Origin: Diphasiastrum complanatum
Taxonomy: Eukaryota; Streptophyta; Lycopodiopsida; Lycopodiales; Lycopodiaceae
DNA length: 64,000 nt
Assembly: GCA_029204225.1 (NCBI GenBank)
Contig: CM055115.1
Location: 9,551,911-9,615,910 of the forward strand
Reading direction: 5' to 3'
The translations under genes and the position numbers were made by a program. The notes below the pieces were generated by a model. That model was not told the origin of the DNA. It searched no databases and saw only the letters and a program-made list of their open reading frames with translations. This document shows positions 22,727-34,940 of the stretch, one piece after another (the stretch's first letter is position 1; each line of letters opens with the position of its first letter).

Positions 22727-24360
22727 TCTAAGTCAAGCACTGCTCGAGTTAGACAATTTGAAATCTGCTTTATAGAGCTCAAAAAGCAACAACATATGAG
22801 ATGTCTGTACAATGGAATCATGGCATACATCTAACTCGAGCACTGCTCAAATTAGACACCAACTCTGTCCAGATTACACACTCCTACCAATTATAGCACT
22901 GCTCGAGTTCGACAATTTGGAATCTGGTCTATACAATTAAAAAAAGCAAACTTACAACATATGTCTACAAAGCCTTCAGAGCATACCTCTAACTCGAGCA
23001 CTGCTCGAGTTGGACACCAAATTTTGTCCAGATTATACCCTCTTGAAAAGGATTCATATAATACTTGTACACTAAAAAATAGTCAAATATTATATGTCTA
23101 CAAAAGGCTTTAGAGCATAGCTCTAATTCGAGAACTGCTCGAATTAGACAAATTGAAATCTGCTTTATAGAACTAAAAAAAGAAATAGCATATGATATGT
23201 CTGTACAATGGAATCATGGCATACATCTAACTCAAGCACTGCTCAAGTTAGACACCAACTTTGTCCAGATTATACAATCCTGCCAATTATAGCAAGCCTG
23301 ACAAAAGAATCATAGCATATCTAATTCAAGCACTACTCGACTTCATTTTTTTTGGAATCTAGTCTACACAACTAAAAATGCAATCCAACATCATATGTCT
23401 ACAAATCTTCAGAGAATACCTCTAACTCGAGCACTGTTCGAGTTGGACACCAAAATTTTGTCCAGATTATACACTCTTGGCAATTATAGCAAGCCTGACA
23501 AAGGAACCATGGTCAAACTTCTGTTATGAATTGATCATTACCATTATGTTAGTTTGCATACCTAACTCGAGCACTTCTCGAGTTCCCCAATTTGGAATCT
23601 AGTCTACACAACTAAAAATGCAATCCAACATCATATGTCTGCACAGGCTTCAGAGCATAGCTCCAACTTGAGCACTGCTCGAGTTACACACCAAATTTTG
23701 TCAACATTATACACTCATGATATAGTATTAATACTTGTTCAACTAAAAGACAATCAAATATCATATGTCTACAAAAGGCTTCAGAGCACAGCTCTAACTC
23801 GAGCACTGCTCGAGTTAGACAATTTGAAATCTACTTTATAGAGCTCAAAAAGCAATAGCATATGAGATGTCTGTACAATGGAATCATGGCATACATCTAA
23901 CTCGAGCACTGCTCAAGCTAGACACCAACTTTGTCTAGATTACACACTCCTACCAATTATAGCAAGCTTGACAAAGGAATCATGGCAAACCTAACTCGAG
24001 CACTGCTCGACTTCCACAATTTGGAATCTGGTCTACACAACTAAAAATGCAATCCAACATCATATGTCTACAAAGGCTTCAGAGAATATCTCCAAATGAA
24101 GCATTGCTCAAGTTGGACACCAACTTTTGTCCAGATTATACCCTCCTGACAAAGGATTCATATAATACATGTAGAACTGAAAAATAGTCAAATATGATAT
24201 GTCTACAAAAGGCTTCAGAGCACAACTCTAATTCGAGCACTACTCGAGTTTGAAAATTTGTAGTCTACTTTATACAACTCAAAAAGCAATTGCTAATAAT
24301 ATGTCTATACAATGGAATCATGGCATGCATCTGCCTCGAACACTGCTCAAGTTAGACACC
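22727..24360. repeat. Palindrome-punctuated higher-order tandem array
   Basis: About 16 copies of an odd-length palindrome (10-bp arms AACTCGAGCA and TGCTCGAGTT round one central base, or decayed forms) occur at spacings of about 132, 100, 90 and 109 bp. The intervening segments are four distinct types that recur in the same order, giving a higher-order unit of about 430 bp, three to four times, with one out-of-order stretch at 23430-23800. Exact palindromes: 22991-23011 and 23796-23816 (12-bp arms there). Most decay is CG to CA or TG, as expected for methylated CpG. No coding function is apparent. Confidence 0.9.
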
Positions 24361-24407
24361 AACTTTGTCTAGCTTATACACTCTTGGCAATTATAGCAAG
24401 CCTGACA

Positions 24408-24410
<3 letters not shown>

Positions 24411-24439
<29 letters not shown>
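24411..24439. repeat. (TC)n microsatellite
   Basis: About 14 perfect units at the right edge of the palindrome array. Confidence 0.95.
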
Positions 24440-24442
<3 letters not shown>

Positions 24443-25930
24443 AGTTTTCAGAATATTGCAGATATTTCTCTAGCATTGTGAACTCTAGCAAGGCGATATT
24501 CCTCAACGCCTTGGATATCTACTCGTGAAACATTTAATTTATGACTACATTGTTTTCAAGGAATACAATATAGCAATGCGCTAATATTCAAAGGGGTAGA
24601 GGTTTTCTAAGAGATCATTTAGACACATTGCGATTGAATGGCGATTTTGATAATGCTTGCAAGAGTATGGAGTCTTTGGAAATGTGCCTACCTTACTATT
24701 GCCACTACTATTGTACCTGTATGATCTTGTCACTTTCGTTGTACCTGCATGGACTATATGAACTTGTCACTTCATTTTTCCTAAATGAATTGTAAATGCT
24801 AATGCTGACTTAGAAGCATAATCTCTGATTGTGTGCATGTATGATTTGCTTTTGTTGTTCCTGTGTAATCTGTTATTGCTAATCTTGTCTGAGCAGCGTA
24901 ATCTCTAATCGTATTCTCAAATCTTTGCTAGTGAAAACCTGGAGGGAAATTCAACTAGATTACTAATCTCTAGTATAATCTCTGCTCTCTAGATTGCTAA
25001 TCTCTAGTCTAATCTAAGCTCTTCCAAGAGCCACGTTTCAAAAAATTTGCAAGTCACTAGTTTCTAGTCTCTAGTAGTCTAAAATTGGGAGAACCAAAAT
25101 TCAAATTTAGTCAAGGTGAGAGTTTGGCATAGAAGTCTTATACCCAGTCGTTTCTTAATTGAAACATAAATAAGACATAATTTTGCCATGTGTTTTTACA
25201 GCTTTTGCAATGCAATTTTGTTTTGGAAACACAAAAATGCATTTGGAAATATATATGTGAGCATTGATATCTATGGTTCTAGTTTCCTTTGATAATTATT
25301 TGAAATGTCTCACATATGTTTGAGCTCTTCTATATTTCACATATTAATTATGAAGTCATGTGTGTGTTAAGAGACAATATATGAAGTCTCATGTATTATT
25401 AGTAACATATCTGATGACTAATGTCATCAAATATATTAAACAATTTGTTTAAAATGTTTGTCTTGAACGTTTTTGGTGATACTTGACATATTGTAGCCAT
25501 AGCCGATTTTGTATTTTTGCTCTAATCTAATGTGGTGTATAGACTCCTTGTATTTACTAATAGGATGTTGTTCCATTACCAAACTACTAGCCTTTAAATG
25601 AACAACTCTTTGTGTGATCAAATTTGCTCTAGTCTTGAATTTTTGGACTTTGAACAAAGATTGTTGTGTTATTAAATAATTTTTTTTGTTTCCTTAAAAA
25701 ACAAAAATATCTTTTAAACCCTAATCAATGAAACTACCTAATGTAGTCCCAAAAATACTAGGTTTGAAATACACAAAGTCAGAAATACTAATGGTCATGA
25801 CTCATGAGAAATTCACATGAATGATTTCTTTATCATGTCAATAAGTTGTCATTAGAACATTGGGGGAAAAATTGCATACTTTTTTTTCGGACACCTTTAC
25901 TATAGTCTTAAAAAAAATTAGATCCAGCCT
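24440..25930. other. Spacer between the palindrome arrays
   Basis: No gene recognised. AT-rich, with short internal reiterations of CTAATCTCTAGT around 24950-25070. The palindrome motif is absent here. Confidence 0.5.
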
Positions 25931-27300
25931 ACTCAAGCAGTGCTTGAGTTCTAGCCATTTCTTCTACCCTCTCTATATGAACGCTTGTACTACAGTCTAG
26001 TCATTTTAGAACTTGAGCACTAACTCAAGTTGCAAGAGTTTTATAATGATACAAATTTATGGGTTCCTGTCTTGATTTGAAATTCCAACTTTGACATGTA
26101 ACTCGAGCAATGATCGACTTAGATACTGTTAATTGATAAGTATAGATGCTAAACTTTATTGGTTTCGTATTTTGAGAGCGGAAGAGATGGTCAATCTTGT
26201 CTTTCTTTCCAAGAGTGTTTGACTTTGACATGGTGGGCAACCAGCTTCTACTTCTAGCTCGAGCACTGCTCGAGTTAAGACACCAATTTAGGAAGTTTTT
26301 TTTCTGAATTCACTAATATGGTAAAATTACTTTTTTGCACTTTTATCAAAGTATATGCAATCACCTTCTACCTCTAACCAGTGAGCACTGCTCAAGTTAG
26401 CCAAGAGATTATGTTGTTGATGTTCAATGTAGCACAAATTTCTCCATCCAACAATTGTGTTCCAACTTTGGCATGTAACTTGAGCAATGCTCAAGTTATA
26501 AACTCTTTATTGGTAAGTAAAAATATTGAAGTTTATTGGTTTTGTATTTTGAGAAGCTTTAACAGAAGTTCTAACAGTCTTATTTTTACAATGATGTTCT
26601 AGCACTGCTCGAGTTAGCCCAAATTATGTTATTGAAATTGAATGTGTCACAAGATTTGTCCAGGCACCAATTTTGATCCGACTTTGAAATGGCCGGAAAC
26701 TAGCTTCTACTTCTAACTCAAGCATTACTCGAGTTAGGCAATTTTTTCGAATTTTTTTTTGGAACTCACCACTATGGAAAACCTATGGATTTGCACTTTT
26801 ATGAAAGTGGATTCAATTAGCTTTCTCCTCTAACTCGAGCATGGCTCGAGATAGCCAACATATTATGTTGTTGATGTTCAATGTAACACAAAATTTGTCC
26901 ATCCGTCAAATGTGTTCCATATTTGACATGTAACTCGAGCAATGCTCGAGCTAGAAACTGTTTATTGGTAAATAAAAATACTGAACTTTATTGGTTTCGT
27001 ATTTTGAGAGCGGAAGAGGGGGTCAATCTTGTCTTCCTTTCCAGTAGTGTCCGACTTTGACATGGTGGGCAATCTGCTTCTACCTCTAACTCGAGCACTG
27101 CTCGAGTTAGCCAACAGATTATGTTGTTAATGTTCAATGTAGCACAAAATTTTTCCAATTGTGTTCCAACATTGACATGAAAGTTGAGCAATGCTCTAGC
27201 TATAAATTGTTTATTGGTAAGTAAAATGTTGAAGTTATTGTTTCGTATTTTCAGAAGCTTTAACAGAAGGAAGTTCTAACACTACTATTTTTACACTGAT
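25931..27300. repeat. Second palindrome array, different intervening sequence
   Basis: About 12 copies of the same palindrome motif (exact at 27088-27108 with 12-bp arms; near-exact at 26256-26276 and 26933-26953), but the sequence between them is unrelated to the first array. Units alternate between a form with central ACT and one with central AAT, and carry a repeated segment with TTTATTGGTAAGTAAAAAT and TGGTTTCGTATTTTGAGA (near 26140, 26510, 26960 and 27210). The pair spacing is roughly 330-430 bp. Confidence 0.85.
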
Positions 27301-28443
27301 GGATCATTTGTAGGAATAATTGTTCCCCTTATGAGTGACATCGAGAATTTAGTAAAGATTGACAATAAGTATGAGTGACATCGAGAATTTAGTTTGACAA
27401 TAAGTATAAGTGGTACTTTGAGGTTTTTGAGAATGGTTCTAAATTAGACATATTTTTCTTTGTGCTTTGGATTGATACAGGAAACACTACGAGTTGTGGA
27501 TGTGTGGTGGATATTCAAGAGGAATTTGATGATTGTGGTTCTGCATTTTTGAAAATATTTACTAAAAAGAATGAGAAATATTTTGAGATCTATGGTAGTA
27601 TCGTTGATTATGATGTCACGCTGATGGTAGCAAGCGTTTAGAAAAATCTGAACTCTTGCTACGGATTGAATTGGCTATTCACACAAGGAGATACTTGAAG
27701 GCTTTTGAAGGGCCAAAAGAAAAATTCGTTTTCTTGGGTCGGAAAGAAATGTTCCAAAAAAAAAGTCCAGACAATGAACTAAAGAAGTGGAAGGGACAAG
27801 TGTTACGGAGAGACATAATCACCATGAATCACCTGCAAATATGACTTTAGTTGTTACAATAGTGGACGCAATTCCACCTAGGAGTTTTCAACCACCTTCA
27901 CAAAAAGAGCAAAAGAGCAGGAAAAAGGGTGTCAAATAAAAGAAGGATGTTTTGATTGAAGTTGTCTCAAAAAAATCAAAGGCCTCAAAATCATGCGATG
28001 AAGATGCACTTGCAAAAACAAATATGAGATTGGATGCCTTTAAGAAGTTGTATCCTCTGGGTATACAAACTGAGATTCAAATTGATGTAACCAAGTGTGA
28101 GCTTCTCCCAGTGCAATATAACTATAGGCCTTTCAATGGAGATTATTGTGATGCGTTGCAGAGATTGTTGTTTAACACTATTGGGGTGAAGTTGCCCCCA
28201 GTAGATGTGATCCCATTTTATTCAAAAACTGGGGAGTTTGTAGAGGTGTTCGACAGCAAAATTTTAAAGGACAAGGCAGTACAGATAAAATTTTATGTTG
28301 TGGATGGACAACATACAATACAAGTGGCAATCTTTCACTTGGTTCCAACAAGGATGAACCCATTGAAGACATTTGAAGTGAAGAAAACTCAAATGATGAA
28401 CAATAAATGTTTTTACACACTTTCAATAGGATCCAATAATTGA
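27300..28443 (+). pseudogene. Unrecognised broken gene with a VVDGQHT motif
   Basis: Three plus-strand pieces in changing frames: about 27481-27642 (after a splice-acceptor-like TTGATACAG: SCGCVVDIQEEFDDCGSAFL, then KIFTKKNEKYFEIYG), 27656-27844 (RYLKAFEGPKEKFVFLGRKE) and the longest, 27952-28443, 163 codons. The last contains RPFNGDYCDALQRLLF and FYVVDGQHTIQVAIFHL. The G-Q-H pattern resembles the substrate loop of ParB/DndB-like folds, but this is a weak match and I do not claim it. Composition (Lys-rich, acidic) looks like real coding sequence. It could be a captured host gene or the body of an unknown DNA transposon adjoining the palindrome arrays. Confidence 0.4.
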
Positions 28444-29116
28444 GTACTATCTCCTCCTATGAAAGATCTTACAACAATTTGTGAATTGATTATCACTAGC
28501 TACTCAAATCTCTCTAAAACAAGATCTATTTCACATCAAATGATGGAGTATAGGCAAAGTTAGGATCTAACACTCTTAGCACGTGTGAAATACACTAAGA
28601 AACCAAATTTGACTCAAATACAATGATATTGCATGAAACAAAATGGCTAAGATCTCAAAACAGTGCCTAGATCACATATAGATGAGATTGGCAAGCATAC
28701 AACTGTGATTTTGGATCAACCAAGCAATCTCTTGACCAAACCAAATGTGTCCACCCAGGTCTAGGTGCCCTACCTAACCCTCTTCAAAATCTTATAGCTT
28801 TTGATTGGCTCAACCAAATGGAATGAAACTGATTGCAACAGAAACTAGACAAAAATAGCTTCAAAACAAGCTATCAAACAAGATAAATGGATCAAACATG
28901 AGAGAGAACTTCCAAACTGAAATTGGATGTTCCTTACACGTGTCTGAGCACCTCATTCCGTACAGTACCAGGTCAGACCCAATCAATGTCCTTTTGATCT
29001 CTTTTGATCCAAGATTGAACAAGATAGCTAGGAAAATGGGCCTTGACAACTTCTAGCTCAAGATTGATGAAATTTTTTTCACTTAGATGGATCAAAATGC
29101 ATGGTAACCTTAGGTA
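28444..29116 (-). other. Non-coding, possibly internal region of an LTR element
   Basis: No recognisable protein. If the primer-binding site at 29117 is real, this is its leader or internal region. A purine-rich stretch on the minus strand lies near 28448-28462. Confidence 0.35.
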
Positions 29117-29129
29117 GGCTCTGATACCA
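29117..29129 (-). promoter_or_regulatory. Primer-binding site of an LTR element
   Basis: TGGTATCAGAGCC on the minus strand, directly following an LTR-like end (AATTTCAACA). Matches initiator tRNA-Met priming sites, as in Copia-2 and the nested element. Confidence 0.7.
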
Positions 29130-29840
29130 TGTTGAATTTCACACGTGTGGACTGTCCACTACATGTACTTGTGATCTCCTAAGGTGTGTAGATGCACCAA
29201 GATCAAGACTAGATTGAGATTCAAGATCAATCTTGAATCCCATGGCAAAAACACACTACTACATGCATTCAATCACTTCCAACTCTCACTCACACGTGTG
29301 GTAAATATTCAAAAAATAATCTAAGTAAAAACACGCTGCTCTCCTCGGGTAGAGAGAGAAAATGCATCATCAGCTCTCGGGTAGAGAGAGAAAGCTAGAA
29401 ATCCAATAACTCACAAAATCCATGAAATCACCAAATCAATCACATTCAAAATGACCAGTACAATGATACTAGTAGGTCCACGAGCTACCACTATGCCTAA
29501 CTATGATTGGACCATATTTTGTCACCTCTTGATCCTATTGGCTCATTGATCTATGCACCTCTTAATTCTATTGGACTATATTCAAGCACACCTCAATTTC
29601 CTATTGGACCTCACAAGGTTCCACCTCTAAATCCTATTGGACCTCTTGGAATTCATCAAACAAAAACTTTACACTTGTCTACACTCTAATTAGCAAGTAT
29701 TTAGCCTCTTACTCTATTTTGGCTCAATAGTGGCATTACAAGTGGAAATGCATAATTTGCCATCTATGCCAAATTTATTCCTATCAGCATCCTACACCTA
29801 GATGCTTGATGTAAAAAACATAACACCCCTATATCTAACA
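29130..29840 (-). mobile_element. Probable LTR (minus strand)
   Basis: From TGTTAGATATAGGGG (29840) to AATTTCAACA (29130) on the minus strand: TG...CA ends, imperfect terminal inversion, primer-binding site adjacent. The left limit is inferred from the TG start; no second LTR or target duplication was found. It includes two copies of a CTCGGGTAGAGAGAGAAA motif (29340-29390). Confidence 0.45.
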
Positions 29841-29849
29841 TAGATAATC

Positions 29850-31507
29850 TTTTTCAATTCTTCACAGGCATATGTTGGATTTGCAGCAAATTGGATAGCT
29901 CTTTCTCCAAAGTGCTAGGTTCCTCAAATTTTCTTTGAATCTAGTTGTAGCAAACCTTTGCAAATTGCACCTCAACAATAATTTGACAAGGATCCAACCA
30001 AGAGTTTTGCTACCATTCACGCAATTACAAAGAGCTTAATCTACCATAGCTAGCAAACATGAAGAGCTCAATACAAGACTAAGAACTTCCAAAAGCCAAC
30101 TATACATAATGAACAAAAAAAAAAATTACATCAGAACTGATGACCTTACACAACAAATTCCATCTGTGCCTGCCTGCACGGGAGCCTCAGACCATCCCGA
30201 GTATCTGGAAGCAGTCGCAAAGATTGACAAGCTCGAACAGGAGCTGTCAGATCTCCAACAACAAACGGAAGATCAAAAGCAGGCTGCTGAGTTGCAAACT
30301 CAGGACTTGGCAACTGCATCTACACAGCCAAAGCGAATGCGGCGGAATCGGTCGAAGGTATGTGCTGACAGATTCCGTACATTTGTTCAACGCTTCTGAA
30401 AATGGTGTCCACCTACTTTTAACATTGAATTACAATGGTGTATGGCATCGCCTTCGACGATTGGAAGCGACCATGGGAGAAGGAAGACTTTCTCTGGTTA
30501 TGGGCCCAGCTTTCTATTGAGCAGAAAGGATGTCTCTGCTAGGGCATAATCCAGGGAAAGTTTAAAGTCCTACCTTTCGGGTCAGCAGAGTTATACATAG
30601 GCTCTTCGGCTATGTATGCACATTCACATCAAAGAACTTCAATTTTTGCAGAACAAAGACAATAAGTGACATTTTTGGAAGCGAAATTCGCAGTTTCAAT
30701 TATACAAACCCAAAGCTATTGCGGATTTAGGCGCATTCGATGACACGGAGTTGCTGATCAACATTAATATGGCGTATCCAGAACTATTCAGTCTATATGT
30801 GGATTGGGAGCAAAACCTTGAAGAATATTTTGCGGAGATTCGACATATTCTGTAGGATAGAAGGAAGTCATTCAGATATAAGCAATTTTGTACATATTCA
30901 TTTTGGCAGTTTGGTACCTTTGCGGCAAAGACATTATTCTTTATTCAGAATCTTTATGTTAAAAGCAATTTTATTAGATTCTCATCTCAATACTGTGAAG
31001 AAATCACTCTACGAAGTGATTCAGACAAAGATACAAAGTTGACTCAGGAGTTGTTCGATGGAACATTACTCCCTGTTAAACTAGAAAAATTCAGCAACCT
31101 CCCAGTTGACCGATATACAAAATCCAAAGAAGATTTGTTGTTGATCGAAGCTCAACAAAACTTGGAGCTAGCTCAAAAACTATATGAAGAATTGAATAAT
31201 TCATAAATATTATTCATGTCTTTGTCATGCTGATGCCTATCTGTGATACTGAAGGTAGATCTTTGCAGTTTGAAGATGTTTTGAAGTTTGATTCCAGTTT
31301 TCATCAAACAATTTCAACTCAAAAACAACCTACTCAACGCAACAACAAGACACATATTCTCTGAAGAAATATCTAAAGGACGAATCATATGAAGAAATAT
31401 TTTTTTTCGCCTCAACGAAAATCTTATGAACAAGAATGTTTCTCGAGTAATCCTCGAAGTAAAGATGATATGTTCACGAGGACGTTTCACATTTGAGGAA
31501 GGGGATA
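29850..31507 (+). pseudogene. Broken gag-pol-like sequence with coiled coil
   Basis: Plus strand, several frames. 30109-30399 encodes 96 residues with a clear coiled coil (AKIDKLEQELSDLQQQTEDQ) and a basic tail. Further on, short readable pieces appear (FDDWKRPWEKEDFLWLWAQ near 30450-30515; LPVDRYTKSKEDLLLIEAQ near 31100-31160, ending in TAA near 31206). A purine-rich tract at 31494-31505 precedes an LTR-like block. This suggests the 3' part of an LTR element, but no RT or integrase motif is recognisable, so the class is open. Confidence 0.4.
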
Positions 31508-32768
31508 TGTGATGCCACGCAAATGTCAAAAATTGAATATCAACATAAATATGGCATAATATACTCGAAAATGAAGATGTGAGCTGGTTAAGTATAAATC
31601 ATGAAAGGCCTAAGTCATTTATTGAGAATATATCTCCTAGGTACTTGCCTTATAAATTAAGGGCTAGACCTTTAATAGGAAAAGACATTGCCTTGGATAA
31701 CCCTTAATTAGGCCGTCCATACGAAACGACTAGTTATGAAAAGACATGTTAACTAAAGTAACTTTAACTCATAGTTAAGTATACCTCTTATGGTATAGTT
31801 GAACGTATTTTTAGTTTAATTCTTAACTAGACCCTTTCGCGGGAGCGACGCACCTATTGTTTAAGAGGTGTGTTTGTTCGCCCCGTAGAACATATATTGA
31901 TCTCACACTTCAGTCTCAATCATCGAGAGAGAAGAGTTTATGCTTATGTAAGAGATTGAAGAAGTGAATAGAGTTTTGTGAGTTATTCCCCCTTATCTCT
32001 GTTCTCTGCACTGTTGAGTGTGAGTGATCTTAAGTCTGCTAACAATCTCTAACACATTTCATGAATTACTCTCTGATCAGACAGACGCTCTAGTGCATTA
32101 CAGTCGTTTGTTGTGTTTCCGTAAAGCATGCTCTAAAGAACTATCTTAAAATCATCTTATTCGTCTGTTGCCAATACTTTCTTTTCGACACTCGAATAAT
32201 GACTATCTTTGTGCAGTCTAGCACGATCATTGAATTAAGTTGTATGTATACAAATGAGATGACAGTTCCTGTCTGAAGAATTGAGTCTCTGATCTATTTT
32301 CCTGATTGGCATTGACATAAGTTTCTAACGTGCTCTTAAACCATTTGTGCTCTTTAACCATTAAGTTGGGCTTTAGTTGTTAAGGACTATTGTCTAGGAA
32401 CGAATAGTTCGCGAATTCAATTAATCAATTGTCTGCACAGTCGCGAATACATCGAACAATTCCCAATTTTCTGTTGACACCATAGTCAGCCAGAGTGTAG
32501 TCTGTTGTACCACTTTGATAACATTTCATTTGTAGAATGCGTTTCCTTCAATTCGATAGAGGCCAGATTGTTGTTCTGAATTCATTAACATTACCCATTC
32601 CAAATATAAGTAATACTGGTTACTTTTTAATGTCTGTCGACAACCAGAATAACATTCAAAACCACCTGCCATAATTATACCAAAAACATAATTTTCTAAC
32701 GCTATCTTCTGTGGGAACGATACTTTTCACTACAAAATCTATATTAAACCTGTTGGTATAGTACGACA
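31508..32768 (+). mobile_element. 1.26-kb LTR-like block
   Basis: Begins TGTGATGCCACGC right after a polypurine-like tract and ends near TACGACATCA, where a Copia-1 fragment starts. Its middle holds a transcript-leader-like stretch (CTCACACTTCAGTC, TTCCCCCTTATCTCTG). No ORFs. Consistent with a long 3' LTR; no partner LTR in the window. Confidence 0.45.
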
Positions 32769-33800
32769 TCACCTGAATTATTCTTTTGTACAACAAATGT
32801 CTAAACAATCTATTGTTGTTGATCTCGATTATCCAGATAGGAAAGTCAAATTATCTGTTTGTCAAGACTATCTAGTCAATAAACTGCCCATGAAACCATT
32901 TAAATCAAGCCATCAGCATGTTGCTAGAGGATTGTTTGGTGTACTTTATCAAGAAGAAATTTGAAGGCTTCAATTGTTTTAGAATCTTCAAGAAGCATGC
33001 AGAGAAAGAAATTGGCAAACAAATCAACGGCCTGAGGTCCGACAATGGTAGAGAGTACATCTCTACCGAACTCAAGGAGTACTGCCAGAGCCAAGGCATT
33101 GAACAACAATTTATCACTCCTTATTCACCTCAATCTAATGGCTTAGCCGAGAGGAAGAATCATGCCCTGGTCGAGTCTGCCAAATGTATGCTAACACATG
33201 AATCTTTGCCAAAGAGCTTCTGGGCTGAAGCTATCTCCACTACAGCTTACGTCCAAAACATATGTTTGACTAAGGCCCTCATAGGCAAAACACCACATGA
33301 GGTCTGGACAGGCTATAAGGCTTCAATGAAGAACCTTTGTGTGTTCGGATGCATCGCCTATGCGCAGATCCCAAAGGAGACGAGAAAGAAATTAAACTTC
33401 TAAGGTCTCAAGACCATCCTTATCGGATACACTTCATCTGACAATACTTACAAGCTATATGACTCTGATACCTAGCAGATTTTATTCAATAGGATACAGT
33501 CTTTATCGAGGATGAGTTCGATGACTTCAAAGGCAAAGGCAAAGTTCCATGCGAACCTTTGATGCCTCTGCCTCCGATATGACAATTCGAGCCTTTGGCT
33601 CAAGCGTGCCTCTAGTCGATGGACTACTCAACAACAAGTCAGATGAAGAAGTTGCTATTACTCAGCAATAACAAATCCAAGGACTAGATCATCAGCCGAT
33701 GCCACTTCCTCCAAGAAGATCAAACCGAGTGCACACATAGCCCACGAGGTACATTCCTGAGTTTGCATGTCTTTTAATGCAAGAGTCGACTACGATCGAA
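32769..33800 (+). pseudogene. Copia-1 pre-integrase/integrase fragment, copy D
   Basis: Starts inside the pre-integrase domain (NYSFVQQMSKQSIVVDLDYP) and runs through the integrase core (ORF 32918-33403) to the linker. Unlike A, B and C it retains Asp in the core motif (LRSDNGREYIS) and has the empty TGTAC site (near 32938). It has its own frameshifts. It therefore split off before the shared integrase lesion, or is an independent family member. Confidence 0.9.
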
Positions 33801-34940
33801 AAGGCTTCTCTTTTATTACCTTTTTTAGTTGAACTTTTGGCTTTCTTCACTCCCTTAAGAAAATTCGTTAGAGACAATGCAATTTAGGCATAGTCTTTAA
33901 TGAATTTATGAAAAAACCCTGTGAAGCCCAAAAAAATTTAACTTTCCTATTGGTTTTTAGGGCCAATTACGAACTTTTTGGACCTTATCGTATCGATCTC
34001 TAGACCTCGATTGAAAACGATATGTCCCAAATACTTGAGCCTTGTTTGAATGAACTCACACTTAGACTCCTTAGCATAAAGCTTTGCTTGCCTTAGATTA
34101 TCTAAGATTGTATGCAAATGCGCCTCGTGCTCCTCAAGAGTCTTACTGTAAATCAGTATGTCATCAAACAATACCACGAGAAACTTCCTTAGATATGGAC
34201 GAAGAATATCGTTCATCATCTGTTGGAAGGTTGTCGAGGTATTAGTTAGACCAAGAGTAAAACTAAAAATCTGTAATGGCTACAATGAAAACCAGTTTTG
34301 AAAACACCCTGACCTAAGGTCCAATTTGGTGAAATACTTAGCACCATTCAATCGGTCCATTAAGTCATCCATCTGAGGTAAGGGATAACGGTTCTTAATA
34401 GTCATCTTATTAAGCTTTTTCTAATCGACACAAAGATGAATACCATTGTCTTTCTTGCCGGTTAACAAAATAGGCGCTCCCAAAGAGGACTTACTGGGTG
34501 TAATATGACCCTTACGTAATAACTCTTTAAGTTGACTAGCAACTTCATCTTCTTCCTTCCAGCTCATCTTGTAGGGCAAAAATGATATAGGAGAGCTATC
34601 GGGAAGAAGATTTATATGATGGTCTACTCCCCGTAAGGGGAAAAGACCCTTAGGCAACTGCTCAGAGAATATATTAGTATATTCCTCCCTAATTCTCTTA
34701 AAGATTTTGCCCTCAGGCAAAGATTATAGATTTACATCTCAAAAAGACAATTCTTTAGGGAAAGATGAAACATCAACATTGAAATTATGAGTACTAAAAG
34801 CATCCATGTGCGATTCATCTTTCAGATAACATAAATATGAATAATACTCAAAATCCAAACTACATTGATTAGCCTTATGAGCAGTTACAAAAGGTAGATC
34901 AGGCTCATCACCTTTAATACAAACCAATGAGTCACTATGC
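33801..34940 (-). pseudogene. Gypsy-2 protease tail and reverse transcriptase
   Basis: Minus strand. RT start at 34720 (HHINLLPDSSPISFLPYKMS, ELLRKGHITPSKSSLGAPIL), middle with a stop after [15 protein letters not shown] near 34330, and the palm motif VVLFDDILIYS (34219-33947 ORF), which keeps the DD pair. It runs into the RT/RNase H connection (KFIKDYA, LTNFLKGVKKAK) and stops near 33800. Integrase is absent. Multiple stops and shifts. Confidence 0.9.

Noticed and set aside
23635-23841. 68-codon ORF in the palindrome array
   Set aside because: It is a chance open frame through repeat monomers, broken in the other monomer copies.
22727-24360. CRISPR-like look: short palindromic repeats at near-regular spacing
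   Set aside because: The intervals are themselves repeated in fixed order, the repeats decay by CpG loss, and the setting is plant nuclear DNA without cas genes.
27952-28443. Calling the VVDGQHT ORF a ParB or DndB protein
   Set aside because: Only a short motif resembles that fold; no supporting residues could be aligned by eye.
29850-31230. Integrated pararetrovirus
   Set aside because: No movement-protein, coat or RT motif is visible and an LTR-like block follows, which fits an LTR element better.
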